A stretch of DNA of 64,000 nt from Sphingomonas_R sp036387535 (GTDB lineage Bacteria; Pseudomonadota; Alphaproteobacteria; Sphingomonadales; Sphingomonadaceae): NCBI RefSeq assembly GCF_036387535.1, contig NZ_DASVTO010000133.1, forward strand, positions 3,897-67,896, written 5' to 3'. The notes under the pieces were generated by a model that searched no databases, was not told the DNA's origin, and worked only from the letters and a program-made list of their open reading frames with translations. Of the stretch, positions 25,769-34,639 are shown piece after piece (positions within the stretch are counted from its first letter, which is position 1; every line of letters begins with the position of its first letter). The position numbers and the translations under genes are program-made.

Positions 25769-27603
25769 TGACCGCAATACCCGTTGCCGGCGCCAAGACC
25801 GCGATTGCGGGCGGTGCGATGCCGTCCGCCGCACCCGGCGCGGGTGCCTTGGGACTGGATTTCGGGGCGATGCTGGCCGGCGCGACCCCGATCGATGCGG
25901 CGGCGCCAGTAGCGGTGATCATGCCAGGGCCAGAGGCGGAGCCGGAGCTGGCGGCGGTGGCGGTTCCGACCGCGTTGCGCGTGGCAAAACCGGGCGAGGA
26001 GATCGCGGCACCTGTTCCGGCACCGACTTTGCCGCTGCCCGCGGATCACGGCCCGCACGCCCGGCGTGCGGCTGCGCCGCCGGCGATCTTCGTCGTGAAG
26101 GACGTTGCGGCGACACCGCCTGCTGCTCCGGATCAGCCGCCCGTCGCTGCGGTGCCTGGCGTTCGGGCGAACAAGGCGCTGGTGCCGGAGCTGCCGGTCA
26201 TCGCGCGCGATTCGGCGGAACCCGAAATCGCATTGGGCCCCGTCGAGCAGAGCCTGAAGGCGGGTGCGGTCGCGGCGCGGCCGACGCCACACACGGCACT
26301 GGCGGCCATTCCGACAATCATGACGGAGCCGCGGGACGCGGCGTCCGCCGCGGAGCCCAGCAAGGCGGAGGAGGACTCCGCGCCGGCACCGGACGCCGCG
26401 ATGGCAGGTGATGCCACGATCGCGCCGATGTCGCCGATGCCGATGCCGATGCCGGCCGCGCCGCCAGTTGCCACGCGGGCGGCCGAGCCCGATCACGCAC
26501 CTGCGGCCGATCCAATCCAGCGGCAGATGGCAATGGCGAACGGCGCCCTGCCCAAAGGTGGCGATGTAAAATCGCGGCTGTCGGCTGCGCCGCTCCGGAA
26601 TGCGTCGGTGCCACCGCAGCAGGTGCAGCAGGTCACATCGCTGCCCGGCTTTGTTGCGGTTCCGGGCCCCGACATGCAGGCAGCGGTGGTTGCACCGCTG
26701 ACGCAGCCCTCGAATGGCGGGATGCCGCCCGCGATGGCGATGATGCAGGATGTTTCGGCATTGCTGGCGCAGGTTCCGCCGGTCGCCACGGCCAACCCGG
26801 CCCAGGCGCTGGCATTGCCGCAGGCGGTAGGATCGACGTCAACGGCGGCGCCTGTGACCGCATCCGCCGCGGAGCTGACGCCGGGCGCGGTGCGGGAGCC
26901 GAAGCGGCGGGAGGCCGGGCGGTCCAACGAGGCCGTATCGCCGATCACGGGCGATGGTCCGACGATGCTGGTGGCGGATGTCGCGCCGCCGGTGTCGATG
27001 CGCGACGCCGCGCCGGTCACGCCAGCCGCCGTGCACGATGTCGTGCGGACGGGCGTGATCTCGCCCGATGCGGCAGTCGGGTTCCATGTCGATGCCGCGC
27101 GGCACGGGCAGGAACTGGATCAGGTCGCGCGGGATATCGTTTCGACCGCCGGGAATGACGGCAAGCTGAGCTTCAAGCTCGATTCGCATCGGCTGGGGTC
27201 GCTGGGCGTCGAGATGACGCGCGACGCGATCGGCCTGCATGTCCGGCTGGAGTCCGGCGATGCGGCAACCCGCAGCCTGATCGCCGATCAGCAACAGCAA
27301 TTGGTGACCGATGCGCGCGCGGTGGGTGTCCGCATTGCGGAGACGACCGTCGAGGCGCCGCGCGTCGAGCCGCCGCGCCGCGAGGAACCGGCGCAGTCGC
27401 AGGGCGGGACCACGAACCGCAACGATTCGCCGTCCGGTCAGTCCACGCAGGGCCAGTCGACGGGCGGGCAACCCGGCCAGCGCGGCAGCGGCCAGCAGGC
27501 GCAGACGGCGCCTGGCTGGACCCAGCAGGGACGCGGCACCGGAACGGGTGCGGGAACGCGTACCGGCCGGCCGGCCGCGACACCACGCGATCTTTATGCA
27601 TGA
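25765..27603 (+). CDS. fliK: Hook-length control protein FliK
   Basis: A 612-residue secreted molecular ruler. About 440 residues are Ala/Pro/Val-rich and low in complexity. The conserved C-terminal domain comes after them (GKLSFKLDSHRLGSLGVEMT, then LHVRLESGDAATRSLIADQQ). The extreme end is Gly/Gln/Thr-rich. The start at 25765 gives an ATGA overlap with fliJ and is preferred to 25696. It is longer than the Salmonella protein (405), mainly in the ruler region. Confidence 0.9.
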   Translation: MMTAIPVAGAKTAIAGGAMPSAAPGAGALGLDFGAMLAGATPIDAAAPVAVIMPGPEAEPELAAVAVPTALRVAKPGEEIAAPVPAPTLPLPADHGPHARRAAAPPAIFVVKDVAATPPAAPDQPPVAAVPGVRANKALVPELPVIARDSAEPEIALGPVEQSLKAGAVAARPTPHTALAAIPTIMTEPRDAASAAEPSKAEEDSAPAPDAAMAGDATIAPMSPMPMPMPAAPPVATRAAEPDHAPAADPIQRQMAMANGALPKGGDVKSRLSAAPLRNASVPPQQVQQVTSLPGFVAVPGPDMQAAVVAPLTQPSNGGMPPAMAMMQDVSALLAQVPPVATANPAQALALPQAVGSTSTAAPVTASAAELTPGAVREPKRREAGRSNEAVSPITGDGPTMLVADVAPPVSMRDAAPVTPAAVHDVVRTGVISPDAAVGFHVDAARHGQELDQVARDIVSTAGNDGKLSFKLDSHRLGSLGVEMTRDAIGLHVRLESGDAATRSLIADQQQQLVTDARAVGVRIAETTVEAPRVEPPRREEPAQSQGGTTNRNDSPSGQSTQGQSTGGQPGQRGSGQQAQTAPGWTQQGRGTGTGAGTRTGRPAATPRDLYA

Positions 27604-27616
27604 ACGGGGATGAACG

Positions 27617-28177
27617 ATGAGCGACGATGCACCAGCCGAGAAGCCGAAGAAGGCCGGCAAGAAGAAACTTATCCTGATCGGCGTCGGCGCGATCGTGCTG
27701 GGCGGCGGCGGGGTCGGCGCGGGCATCTGGGCGTCGGGCGGCGGCCATGAAAAGGCCAAGCATGAGGTCGATCATCCGAAACTGGTCCCCAAGGAGGGCG
27801 TGACCGCGGACGAGGACGCGGGCGGGCCGCAGGGTCTGGGCAGTTTCGACCATCACGACTACAAGCCGAGCTATGTCGATATCGAGAAGCCGTTCACGTC
27901 GAATTTGCGCGACAGTGCGTCGGTCGTGCAACTGGCGCTAGGCATCTCGACCTATTATGACGAGCGCGTCCTGGAAGCCGTCAAGAGCAACGACACCCCG
28001 ATCCGATCTGCGGTGCTGATGAAGCTTGCCGATCAGGATCCTGATTTCATATCGACCCCGGAGGGCAAAAAAGCCTTGCAGAAAGCTTTGAAATCCGCCG
28101 TTAACGATGTGCTGATCAGCAAGGAAGGCTTTGGCGGGGTCGACGACGTGTACTTCACCAGCTTCATCATCCAGTGA
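27617..28177 (+). CDS. fliL: Basal-body-associated protein FliL
   Basis: A 186-residue stator-associated protein with one membrane helix (KKLILIGVGAIVLGGGGVGA, about residues 16-38). The periplasmic domain ends in the FliL motifs TPEGKKALQKALKSAVND and GVDDVYFTSFIIQ. FliL surrounds the stator and aids torque. The N-terminal Lys-rich tail is typical. It lies 12 bases before fliM. Confidence 0.93.
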   Translation: MSDDAPAEKPKKAGKKKLILIGVGAIVLGGGGVGAGIWASGGGHEKAKHEVDHPKLVPKEGVTADEDAGGPQGLGSFDHHDYKPSYVDIEKPFTSNLRDSASVVQLALGISTYYDERVLEAVKSNDTPIRSAVLMKLADQDPDFISTPEGKKALQKALKSAVNDVLISKEGFGGVDDVYFTSFIIQ

Positions 28178-28189
28178 CGGGGCCCTGAG

Positions 28190-29137
28190 GTGACGGACTC
28201 GGGCACAGGGTCTCCGTTCCTGACGGACGAGGCGCAGCCGACCACCCGGTCGGCGGCCGCGGAGGCGCGTCCGTTCACCCTGGGCAGCAAGGCATTCCAA
28301 CCGGCAGCCCGGCTGGCGGGACTGGAGCGGATGGCGGAGCGGATCGCGCGGGGGATCCGCACGATCGTCGAGCCGCTGGTGCGGGTGCGCACCGATGTCG
28401 TTCCGCAGCCGCTGGAAACAGTGATGTTCGGCGCGTGGAAGGAAACTTTGCCGTCGTTCACCAGCATCAGCCTGTTCCGGGTCCGGCCGATGAAGGCCGG
28501 GATCCTGGTGGCGTTGGAGCCCGAGTTCCTGGCGCGGCTGGTCGACACCTATTATGGCGGGACCGGCCGTGGCGGACGGCCGAACGCGCGCGAATTCACG
28601 CCGATCGAAGATCAGATGCTGGCGCGCGTGACCGGCGGGGTGATCGACCAGCTGGTCGAAACCTGGTCCGAGGTCATCACCTTGTCCCCATCGCTGGGCG
28701 GGCGGGAGACCAAGGCGGATTATGCAACGCTGGTCCGCCCGGACGAGCCGGTGGTGGTACAGGCGTTTCTGGTGAACCCGTCGGGGCACATGCCGACGGT
28801 GCTGTCGCTGGTCTATTCGCTGGCGGCGATCCGCCCCTATGAGGCGCAATTGTCGGCGAAGGTGCATGAGGATGCCGGCCCGGCGGACGCGGACTGGCGC
28901 GGGCGGATGGCGCATGCGCTCGAAAATGTTCGCCTGCCGGTCCGCTCGGTGCTAGCGCGTCCGGAGCTTTCGGTGTCGCAGTTGATGCAGCTGAAGGTCG
29001 GGGACGTCATTCCGATCACGCTGGCGCCGAAGGCGCCGCTGATTGTCGCCAATCGCCGGTTCGCCCATGGTACGATCGGCGAACGCGAAGGGCGGGCGGC
29101 CCTGATGATCGAAAAGGTCGGGAACTCTGGCGAGTGA
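28190..29137 (+). CDS. fliM: Motor switch protein FliM without CheY-binding peptide
   Basis: A 315-residue C-ring protein. The CheC-like middle domain is present (RMAERIARGIRTIVEPLVRV, then YYGGTGRGGRPNAREFTPIE and DQLVETWSEVITLSPSLGG). The C-terminal SpoA domain begins with RLPVRSVLARPELSVSQLMQ. The N-terminus reads MTDSGTGSPFLTDEAQPTTR and lacks the usual LSQDEIDALL peptide that binds phosphorylated CheY. The GTG start is fixed by the short gap after fliL, so no upstream extension can supply it. It overlaps fliN by 4 bases. Confidence 0.93.
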   Translation: MTDSGTGSPFLTDEAQPTTRSAAAEARPFTLGSKAFQPAARLAGLERMAERIARGIRTIVEPLVRVRTDVVPQPLETVMFGAWKETLPSFTSISLFRVRPMKAGILVALEPEFLARLVDTYYGGTGRGGRPNAREFTPIEDQMLARVTGGVIDQLVETWSEVITLSPSLGGRETKADYATLVRPDEPVVVQAFLVNPSGHMPTVLSLVYSLAAIRPYEAQLSAKVHEDAGPADADWRGRMAHALENVRLPVRSVLARPELSVSQLMQLKVGDVIPITLAPKAPLIVANRRFAHGTIGEREGRAALMIEKVGNSGE

Positions 29138-29439
29138 GTGCGATGGACGAGGTCGGCGGCGGTCTTCAGGGCCGGAACTACAAGATGCTGTCCGACATCC
29201 CGTTGCGGTTGTCGGTCGAGGTCGGGTCGACGTCGCTGAAGCTGTCCGAGCTGCTGGATCTGGCCGAAGGCGCCGTGGTCGAACTGGACCGGCAGGCGAA
29301 TGAGCTGCTGGACATTCTGGTGAACGGCACGCTGGTCGCCAAGGGCGAGGTGGTGACGGTGAACGGCCGGTTCGGCATCCGCGTGGTCGATGTGGTCGCC
29401 ACCGACGCCCGGCTGGCGGGGCTCGAACGCCGGACATGA
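29134..29439 (+). CDS. fliN: Motor switch protein FliN
   Basis: A 101-residue SpoA-domain protein of the lower C ring: LSDIPLRLSVEVGSTSLKLS, then GAVVELDRQANELLDILVNG and AKGEVVTVNGRFGIRVVDVV. This is the standard FliN fold with the conserved L-DRxA-E---V pattern. The GTG at 29134 overlaps the fliM stop. An ATG three codons later (29143) is equally possible. The ATGA of fliO overlaps its end. Confidence 0.94.
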   Translation: MSAMDEVGGGLQGRNYKMLSDIPLRLSVEVGSTSLKLSELLDLAEGAVVELDRQANELLDILVNGTLVAKGEVVTVNGRFGIRVVDVVATDARLAGLERRT

Positions 29440-29726
29440 TCGGCATCAGCTATCTCCTCAACCTGGTGCTGATGCTGGCGCTGGTGGCGGGCATGGCGGT
29501 GGGCGCGCTCTGGCTGTGGCGCAAGGCGCAGCCGGGGCTCGGCCTGCGCGGACGTGAGCGCTATGTGAAGCTGGTCGATGCGGTGCCGATGGGTGCGACG
29601 TCGCGGCTGGCGGTGGTGGAATTCGACGAGCGTCACCTGTTGATCGCCGTGTCGCGCAACGGTGTGACCTTGCTGGCGGACGGCCCGGCGCCGTTGCTGG
29701 TGCCAGCGGACGATGCGGATGCATGA
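29436..29726 (+). CDS. fliO: Flagellar export assembly protein FliO
   Basis: A 96-residue membrane protein that helps FliP assemble in the export gate. One N-terminal helix (YLLNLVLMLALVAGMAVGAL, about residues 5-26) is followed by the FliO cytoplasmic domain (YVKLVDAVPMGATSRLAVVE, then LLIAVSRNGVTLLAD). It has ATGA overlap with fliN and overlaps the long form of fliP by 14 bases. The length is typical. Confidence 0.88.
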   Translation: MIGISYLLNLVLMLALVAGMAVGALWLWRKAQPGLGLRGRERYVKLVDAVPMGATSRLAVVEFDERHLLIAVSRNGVTLLADGPAPLLVPADDADA

Positions 29727-30690
29727 TCCGGTGCTCGCTCCCGATGGCGGTAGGGGAGCGGCGGGCGCGCGCATGACAGGCCCGCGAACCGGACGGGGAG
29801 CGGGCGCACCGACCCGCTCGTCCTCCCGACCGGCAGTTGGCAGGCCGGGGCTGCGCGCGACGCTTCGGGGCTATGGTCCCGCGTTCTGGGCCAAGGCGCT
29901 GCTGCTCTCCTTCGTGTTGACCATCGTCCTGGCCTATGCCGCGCCGTTGTTGGCGCAGACGGGCGCACCCGTGCCGCCGGGCACCGGCCTGACGGCGGGA
30001 GCGGCGCAGACCGGCGCGCTGGACCGCGCGATGGGCACGATCGCCGGCAATGGCCGGCCATTGTCGCTTTCGCTGCAGATCCTGGTCCTGATGAGCCTGT
30101 TGACGGTCCTGCCGTCGCTGGTGCTGATGATGACCAGTTTCACCCGGATCATCATCGTGCTGTCGATCCTGCGGCAGGCGCTGGGACTGTCGCAGACGCC
30201 GCCCAACCAGGTGCTGGTCGGGCTGGCGCTGTTCCTGTCGCTGTTCGTGATGCGGCCGGCGGTGGATGCGATCAATGCCAATGCGTTTCGCCCCTATGGC
30301 GCCGGACAGATCGGGATCGAGGAAGCGGTCAACCGATCCGCGACCGTGCTGCACGGATTCATGGAGAAGCAGGTCCGCCAGACCGACCTGAAGCTGTTCG
30401 CGGAACTCGCCAAGACGCCGCCATTCGCCAAGGCGAGCGACATCCCGTTTTCGATCCTGTTGCCCGCGTTCGTGACGTCGGAGCTGAAGACCGCATTCCA
30501 GATCGGATTCCTGATCTTCCTGCCGTTCCTGGTGATCGACCTGGTGGTGGCATCGACGCTGATGGCGCTGGGCATGATGATGCTGTCGCCCTCGATCATC
30601 TCGATGCCGTTCAAGCTGTTGCTGTTCGTGATGGTCGACGGCTGGGCGCTGACGATGGGATCGTTGGCCGCCTCGTTCGGAACAGGGTGA
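29713..30690 (+). CDS. fliP: Flagellar export gate protein FliP
   Basis: A core export-gate membrane protein (325 residues in the longest form). It shows the FliP signatures MTSFTRIIIVLSILRQALGL, TPPNQVLVGLALFLSLFVM and, near the C-terminus, LGMMMLSPSIISMPFKLLLF. The signal sequence begins only about residue 55 (FWAKALLLSFVLTIVLAYAA), after an Arg/Gly/Pro-rich stretch not seen in ordinary FliP. Start choices are ATG 29713, 29719 and 29773. Even the last leaves an extension of about 35 residues. The gate portion itself is complete. Confidence 0.94.
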   Translation: MRMHDPVLAPDGGRGAAGARMTGPRTGRGAGAPTRSSSRPAVGRPGLRATLRGYGPAFWAKALLLSFVLTIVLAYAAPLLAQTGAPVPPGTGLTAGAAQTGALDRAMGTIAGNGRPLSLSLQILVLMSLLTVLPSLVLMMTSFTRIIIVLSILRQALGLSQTPPNQVLVGLALFLSLFVMRPAVDAINANAFRPYGAGQIGIEEAVNRSATVLHGFMEKQVRQTDLKLFAELAKTPPFAKASDIPFSILLPAFVTSELKTAFQIGFLIFLPFLVIDLVVASTLMALGMMMLSPSIISMPFKLLLFVMVDGWALTMGSLAASFGTG

Positions 30691-30700
30691 GGGGCGGGAC

Positions 30701-30970
30701 ATGGACTCCGACTATTTCGTCGGCGTAGCCCAACAGGCGCTATGGGTCGTCGCGCTGGCGACCGTGCCGGTGCTGATCCCCGCGTTGGTGGTCGGCATCA
30801 TCCTGGGCATGGTGCAGGCGGCGACGTCGATCCAGGAACAGACGTTGACCTTCGTCCCCAAGCTGATCGTGATCGGGATCTGCCTGGCGCTGTTCGGTGG
30901 ATCGATGCTGGTGCTGATCGCCGATTTCACGCGCGACATGTTCGCGCGTATCCCGGAATTGATGCAGTGA
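30701..30970 (+). CDS. fliQ: Flagellar export gate protein FliQ
   Basis: An 89-residue protein with two membrane helices (ALWVVALATVPVLIPALVVG and LIVIGICLALFGGSMLVLIA) and the FliQ signature VQAATSIQEQTLTFVPK. Four copies normally join FliP and FliR in the gate. Its end overlaps the fliR start by 4 bases. Confidence 0.95.
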   Translation: MDSDYFVGVAQQALWVVALATVPVLIPALVVGIILGMVQAATSIQEQTLTFVPKLIVIGICLALFGGSMLVLIADFTRDMFARIPELMQ

Positions 30971-31752
30971 TCCCAACTGGTTTCGCCGGTGTCGAAACCC
31001 AGCTCTGGATCTGGATGCTGGCGATGATCCGGCCGGGTGCGGCGTTTCTGGCGGCGCCGATCTTCGGCGCGGCGCATGTTCCGGTGCAGGTGCGGCTGAT
31101 CATCAGCCTGGCCGTGGGGATCCCCGCGGTGTCGGTGGTGCCGTTCGCGCTGCCGCCGGAAGGGTTTGCCAGCATCGCCGGGTTCGCGCTGGTCGCGGGC
31201 GAGATCCTGGCCGGGCTCGCGCTGGGCTTTGCGGTCCAGATCGGGTTTTCGTCCGCCTTGCTGGCGGGAGAGACGATGGGCAATGCGATGGGGCTGGGCT
31301 TTGCCAGCATGCTCGACCCGATGTCGGGCCAGCAGAGCCAGGCGATCGGGCAGTTTCTGACGGTGCTCGGTACCTTCCTGTTCCTCGCGATGGGTGGGCA
31401 CCTGCTGCTCGCGATGATCGTGTTCGACAGTTACAAGGCGTTGCCGCCGGGGCAGGCGTGGCTGACCGCCGACGCGTTGCGCGGGCTGGTGCGGTTCGGC
31501 GGCACGATCTTTGCCGCGGGCATGGTGATCGCGTTGCCGGTCGGGTTCGCGGTGGTGCTGGTGCAGCTGGTGATGGGCATGCTGGCGCGATCCGCGCCGG
31601 CGCTGAACCTGTTTTCGGTGGGTTTGCCCGCGGCGCTGCTGGCCGGGCTGATCCTGATGGCGTTTGCGGCGCCGTCCCTGGCGGAGGCGATCACGCGATC
31701 GATGACGGCGGGGCTGGAATATGCGCGGACATTGTCCGCGGGTGGCAGCTGA
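30967..31752 (+). CDS. fliR: Flagellar export gate protein FliR
   Basis: A 261-residue, six-helix gate protein. The GTG start (overlapping the fliQ stop) gives VIPTGFAGVETQLWIWMLAM. The signature ETMGNAMGLGFASMLDPMSG and the segment APALNLFSVGLPAALLAGLI match the family. The length is standard. flhB follows after three bases. Confidence 0.94.
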   Translation: MIPTGFAGVETQLWIWMLAMIRPGAAFLAAPIFGAAHVPVQVRLIISLAVGIPAVSVVPFALPPEGFASIAGFALVAGEILAGLALGFAVQIGFSSALLAGETMGNAMGLGFASMLDPMSGQQSQAIGQFLTVLGTFLFLAMGGHLLLAMIVFDSYKALPPGQAWLTADALRGLVRFGGTIFAAGMVIALPVGFAVVLVQLVMGMLARSAPALNLFSVGLPAALLAGLILMAFAAPSLAEAITRSMTAGLEYARTLSAGGS

Positions 31753-31755
31753 GCG

Positions 31756-32895
31756 ATGGCCGACACGCCCGACCGCGACGAGAAGACAGAGGCCCCGACC
31801 GGCAAGCGCCTGCGCGATTCGATCGAGCAGGGCGATGTCCTGCAATCCAAGGAACTGGCCACCGCGATCAGCGTGCTGACCGGTGCGCTGTGGTTGATGG
31901 TTGCGGGTCCGTGGATGCTGTCGGCGTTGAGCGACATGCTGGTCGCGGGTCTCAGTTTCGGCCGGGATGACATTGTCGGGTTCGACCCGACGATCGTGAT
32001 CCAGCATCAGATCGGCGGCGTCATCGTTCCGCTGTTCTCGTTGTTGTTCCTGATGATGGTGACCGCGGTCGCCACGCCGGCGGTGCTCGGATCGCTGGGT
32101 TTTCGCTGGAGCGCGCTGGGGTTCAAGGCGTCCAAATTGAACCCGCTGGCCGGGATCAAGCGGATCTTCGGGCCGCAGGGCCTGATGGAACTGGTCAAGT
32201 CGCTGGTCAAGGTGATCGTGCTGGGCGGAGTCGGCTGGTGGCTGTTGTCGGGCGAGATCGCGAACATCACCGCCTATGGCAATGCCGACATCGGCACCGC
32301 GATCCGCGCCGTCGGCAAGACGTTCGTCCATGCCTTCCTCATCATGGCGCTGGGCCTGCTGCTGATCGCCGGCGTCGACCTGCCGGCGCAGATCATGCAG
32401 CGCGCGGCGCGGCTGCGCATGACCAAGCAGGAAGTGAAGGACGAACACAAGCAGAGCGAGGGCAGCCCGGAGGTGAAGGGCCAGATCCGCCGGCGCCAGG
32501 CCGAGGTGCTGCGCGGATCGGTGCGGGTGGCGGTGACCGAGGCGACGGTGGTGCTGACCAACCCCACGCATTTCGCCGTTGCGCTGCGCTATCGTCCGGG
32601 GGTGGATTCGGTGCCGACCGTCATGGCGAAGGGCCGGGGCGCGACGGCAGCGGCGATCCGCGATTTCGCCAAGGAGATGAAGGTCCCGCTGCTCAGCTAT
32701 CCCCAGCTGACGCGTTCGCTGTATTTCACCACGCGGCAGGGGCAGGAGATCCGCGAGGACCTGTTCCTGGCGGTCGCGTCCGTGCTGGCATTCGTGTTCC
32801 GGCTGGACCAGGCGATGGCGGACGGCGTGCCGCAGCCGGTGGTCGATGTGCCGGTCGAGCTGCGGTATGACGAGGAAGGCCGTCGCGGCGCCTGA
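31756..32895 (+). CDS. flhB: Flagellar export switch protein FlhB
   Basis: A 379-residue membrane protein that switches export from rod/hook to filament substrates. The N-terminus EKTEAPTGKRLRDSIEQGDV is the FlhB/YscU signature. Four membrane helices follow. The autocleavage motif NPTH is at residues 269-272 (VVLTNPTHFAVALRYRPG), the same position as in E. coli. It is the last gene of the fliE-flhB unit. A sigma-28 promoter for fliD starts 35 bases downstream. Confidence 0.96.
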   Translation: MADTPDRDEKTEAPTGKRLRDSIEQGDVLQSKELATAISVLTGALWLMVAGPWMLSALSDMLVAGLSFGRDDIVGFDPTIVIQHQIGGVIVPLFSLLFLMMVTAVATPAVLGSLGFRWSALGFKASKLNPLAGIKRIFGPQGLMELVKSLVKVIVLGGVGWWLLSGEIANITAYGNADIGTAIRAVGKTFVHAFLIMALGLLLIAGVDLPAQIMQRAARLRMTKQEVKDEHKQSEGSPEVKGQIRRRQAEVLRGSVRVAVTEATVVLTNPTHFAVALRYRPGVDSVPTVMAKGRGATAAAIRDFAKEMKVPLLSYPQLTRSLYFTTRQGQEIREDLFLAVASVLAFVFRLDQAMADGVPQPVVDVPVELRYDEEGRRGA

Positions 32896-32930
32896 TCCCT
32901 GCCGCCGGGCCGGGCCGTGCAAAAAAATGC

Positions 32931-32957
32931 TTAAGCATTTCCGGTGTAAGCCGTTCT
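32931..32957 (+). promoter_or_regulatory. Sigma-28 promoter for fliD-fliS
   Basis: TTAA, 15 bases, GCCGTTCT. It shares the GCCGTT core and exact spacing with the flgM and flagellin promoters, and it leaves a leader of about 20 bases before the GTG of fliD at 32983. Confidence 0.68.
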
Positions 32958-32982
32958 CCGATTAGCGAAGGGGAATGCAGCC

Positions 32983-34590
32983 GTGGCATCAATTTCAACG
33001 AGCCTGGGACTTGGGTCCGGCATCGACACCACCCAGCTGGTGACCGACCTGGCCGCCGCATCGCGGGCGCCGAAGGAGCAGCGGATCGCCGCCAAGGAAA
33101 CCGCGAACAAGGCGCAGGTTTCCGCGCTGGCGGATGCCGCAAGCGGGCTTGCCAATTTCGATACGGCGCTGACCACGCTGATCAGCGGCGGGACGCTGGC
33201 GACCCAGCCGACCACCAGCAATGCCACGATGGTGACGGCAACGGCGCTGACGGGCGCGCGGCTGACCGGGCTTTCGGCGCAGATCGAGATCAAGGCACTG
33301 GCCATGGGCCAGAACCTGACGTCCAAGATCGCCGTGGGTCGCGACGTGGCGTTCGGTGCCGGAAGCTTCACCATCACCAAGGGTGGCGAGGCGAAGCCGA
33401 TCACGATCAACGCCGACGATTCGTCGCTGGCCGGCATCGCGCGGGCGATCAACGCGGCCGGGGCCGGGGTGACCGCCAGCGTGGTGACGCAGGGCGCGAA
33501 TGCGCGGCTGGTGCTGAAGGGCGCAACCGGGGCGGAGAACGGCTTCACGGTGCAGGCGAGCGGTGCGTTTGCCGACCTGGCCTATGACGGCACCGACGCG
33601 CTGGGCATGAAATCCACTCAGACAGCGCAGGATGCCGTTGTGGTGATCGACAGCATCGAAGCCACGCGTTCCACCAACAGCATTGCCGACCTGATCCCGG
33701 GCGTTCAGCTGGAACTGAAAAAGGTCACGGGGACGGACGGCGTCGCGATCGGCGCGGCGCCGCCGACCGATGCGATCCGCACCGCCATCCAGGATTTTGC
33801 CGGTGCCTTCAACGAGCTGAAGAAGTCATTGGACGAACTGACATCGAACGGGTTCGGCGGCACCACCAAGGGGCCGTTGTACGGCGACATCGGCGTTGCC
33901 GAGATGCGGCGCCAGCTTGCACGGCTGACGTCGACCACGCTGAGTTCCGGCGGCAGCCCGTCCACATTGACGGAACTGGGCGTGAAGACCGAGCGCGACG
34001 GATCGCTGAGCGTCGATACGAAGGTGTTGGACAAGATGCTGTCCGAACGGCTGGAGAATGTCGAAGGTCTGTTCAACCCGACCCAGCGCAGTTCGACCCC
34101 GCTGTTGCAGATCACCAGCGAAATGGGGAAGACGAAGCCCGGCACCTACAAGATCACCGACATCGAAGCCGGGCCACCGGCAAAGGCGATGATCAATGGC
34201 AAAAAGGCGGTTTCGATTGCCGGGACCTTGTCCGCATCTGGTGTGACCGAGGCAGCGGGACTGTCCTTCACCGTCAAGCCGGGGATCACCAGCGCCACGA
34301 TCACCGTCGATTCGGGAATTGGCGGTGCCTTGTCCGAAATCCGGAAGATGCTGACGAAGGACGTCGAGAACGAAGATGAAGATGGTCCGCTGACCCGCGC
34401 CCGTGATTTCTACAAGAAGCGTTCGGAGCGGCTGACCGTCGACCGCAAGCGGATGGAGACGCAGGAAGACGCCTACAAGGCGAAGCTGACCAAGAGCTTC
34501 ACCGGCATGGAGAAGCGCGTGACCGCGCTGAACGCCACCAAGGCGTATCTGACGCAGCAGATCGACCAGTGGAATAACAGCAACAATTGA
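32983..34590 (+). CDS. fliD: Filament cap protein FliD
   Basis: A 535-residue cap protein under which flagellin polymerises. The N-terminus (MASISTSLGLGSGIDTTQLV) is diagnostic. The central part carries the FliD beta domains. The C-terminal coiled coil is KAKLTKSFTGMEKRVTALNA, ending TQQIDQWNNSNN. It starts with GTG behind AAGGGGAA. It probably forms a late operon with fliS, whose product chaperones flagellin. Confidence 0.95.
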   Translation: MASISTSLGLGSGIDTTQLVTDLAAASRAPKEQRIAAKETANKAQVSALADAASGLANFDTALTTLISGGTLATQPTTSNATMVTATALTGARLTGLSAQIEIKALAMGQNLTSKIAVGRDVAFGAGSFTITKGGEAKPITINADDSSLAGIARAINAAGAGVTASVVTQGANARLVLKGATGAENGFTVQASGAFADLAYDGTDALGMKSTQTAQDAVVVIDSIEATRSTNSIADLIPGVQLELKKVTGTDGVAIGAAPPTDAIRTAIQDFAGAFNELKKSLDELTSNGFGGTTKGPLYGDIGVAEMRRQLARLTSTTLSSGGSPSTLTELGVKTERDGSLSVDTKVLDKMLSERLENVEGLFNPTQRSSTPLLQITSEMGKTKPGTYKITDIEAGPPAKAMINGKKAVSIAGTLSASGVTEAAGLSFTVKPGITSATITVDSGIGGALSEIRKMLTKDVENEDEDGPLTRARDFYKKRSERLTVDRKRMETQEDAYKAKLTKSFTGMEKRVTALNATKAYLTQQIDQWNNSNN

Positions 34591-34639
34591 TCCCGGCCGC
34601 CGTGCCGCGGCCATACCCCAATAGGCAGGACAGAGCGAC

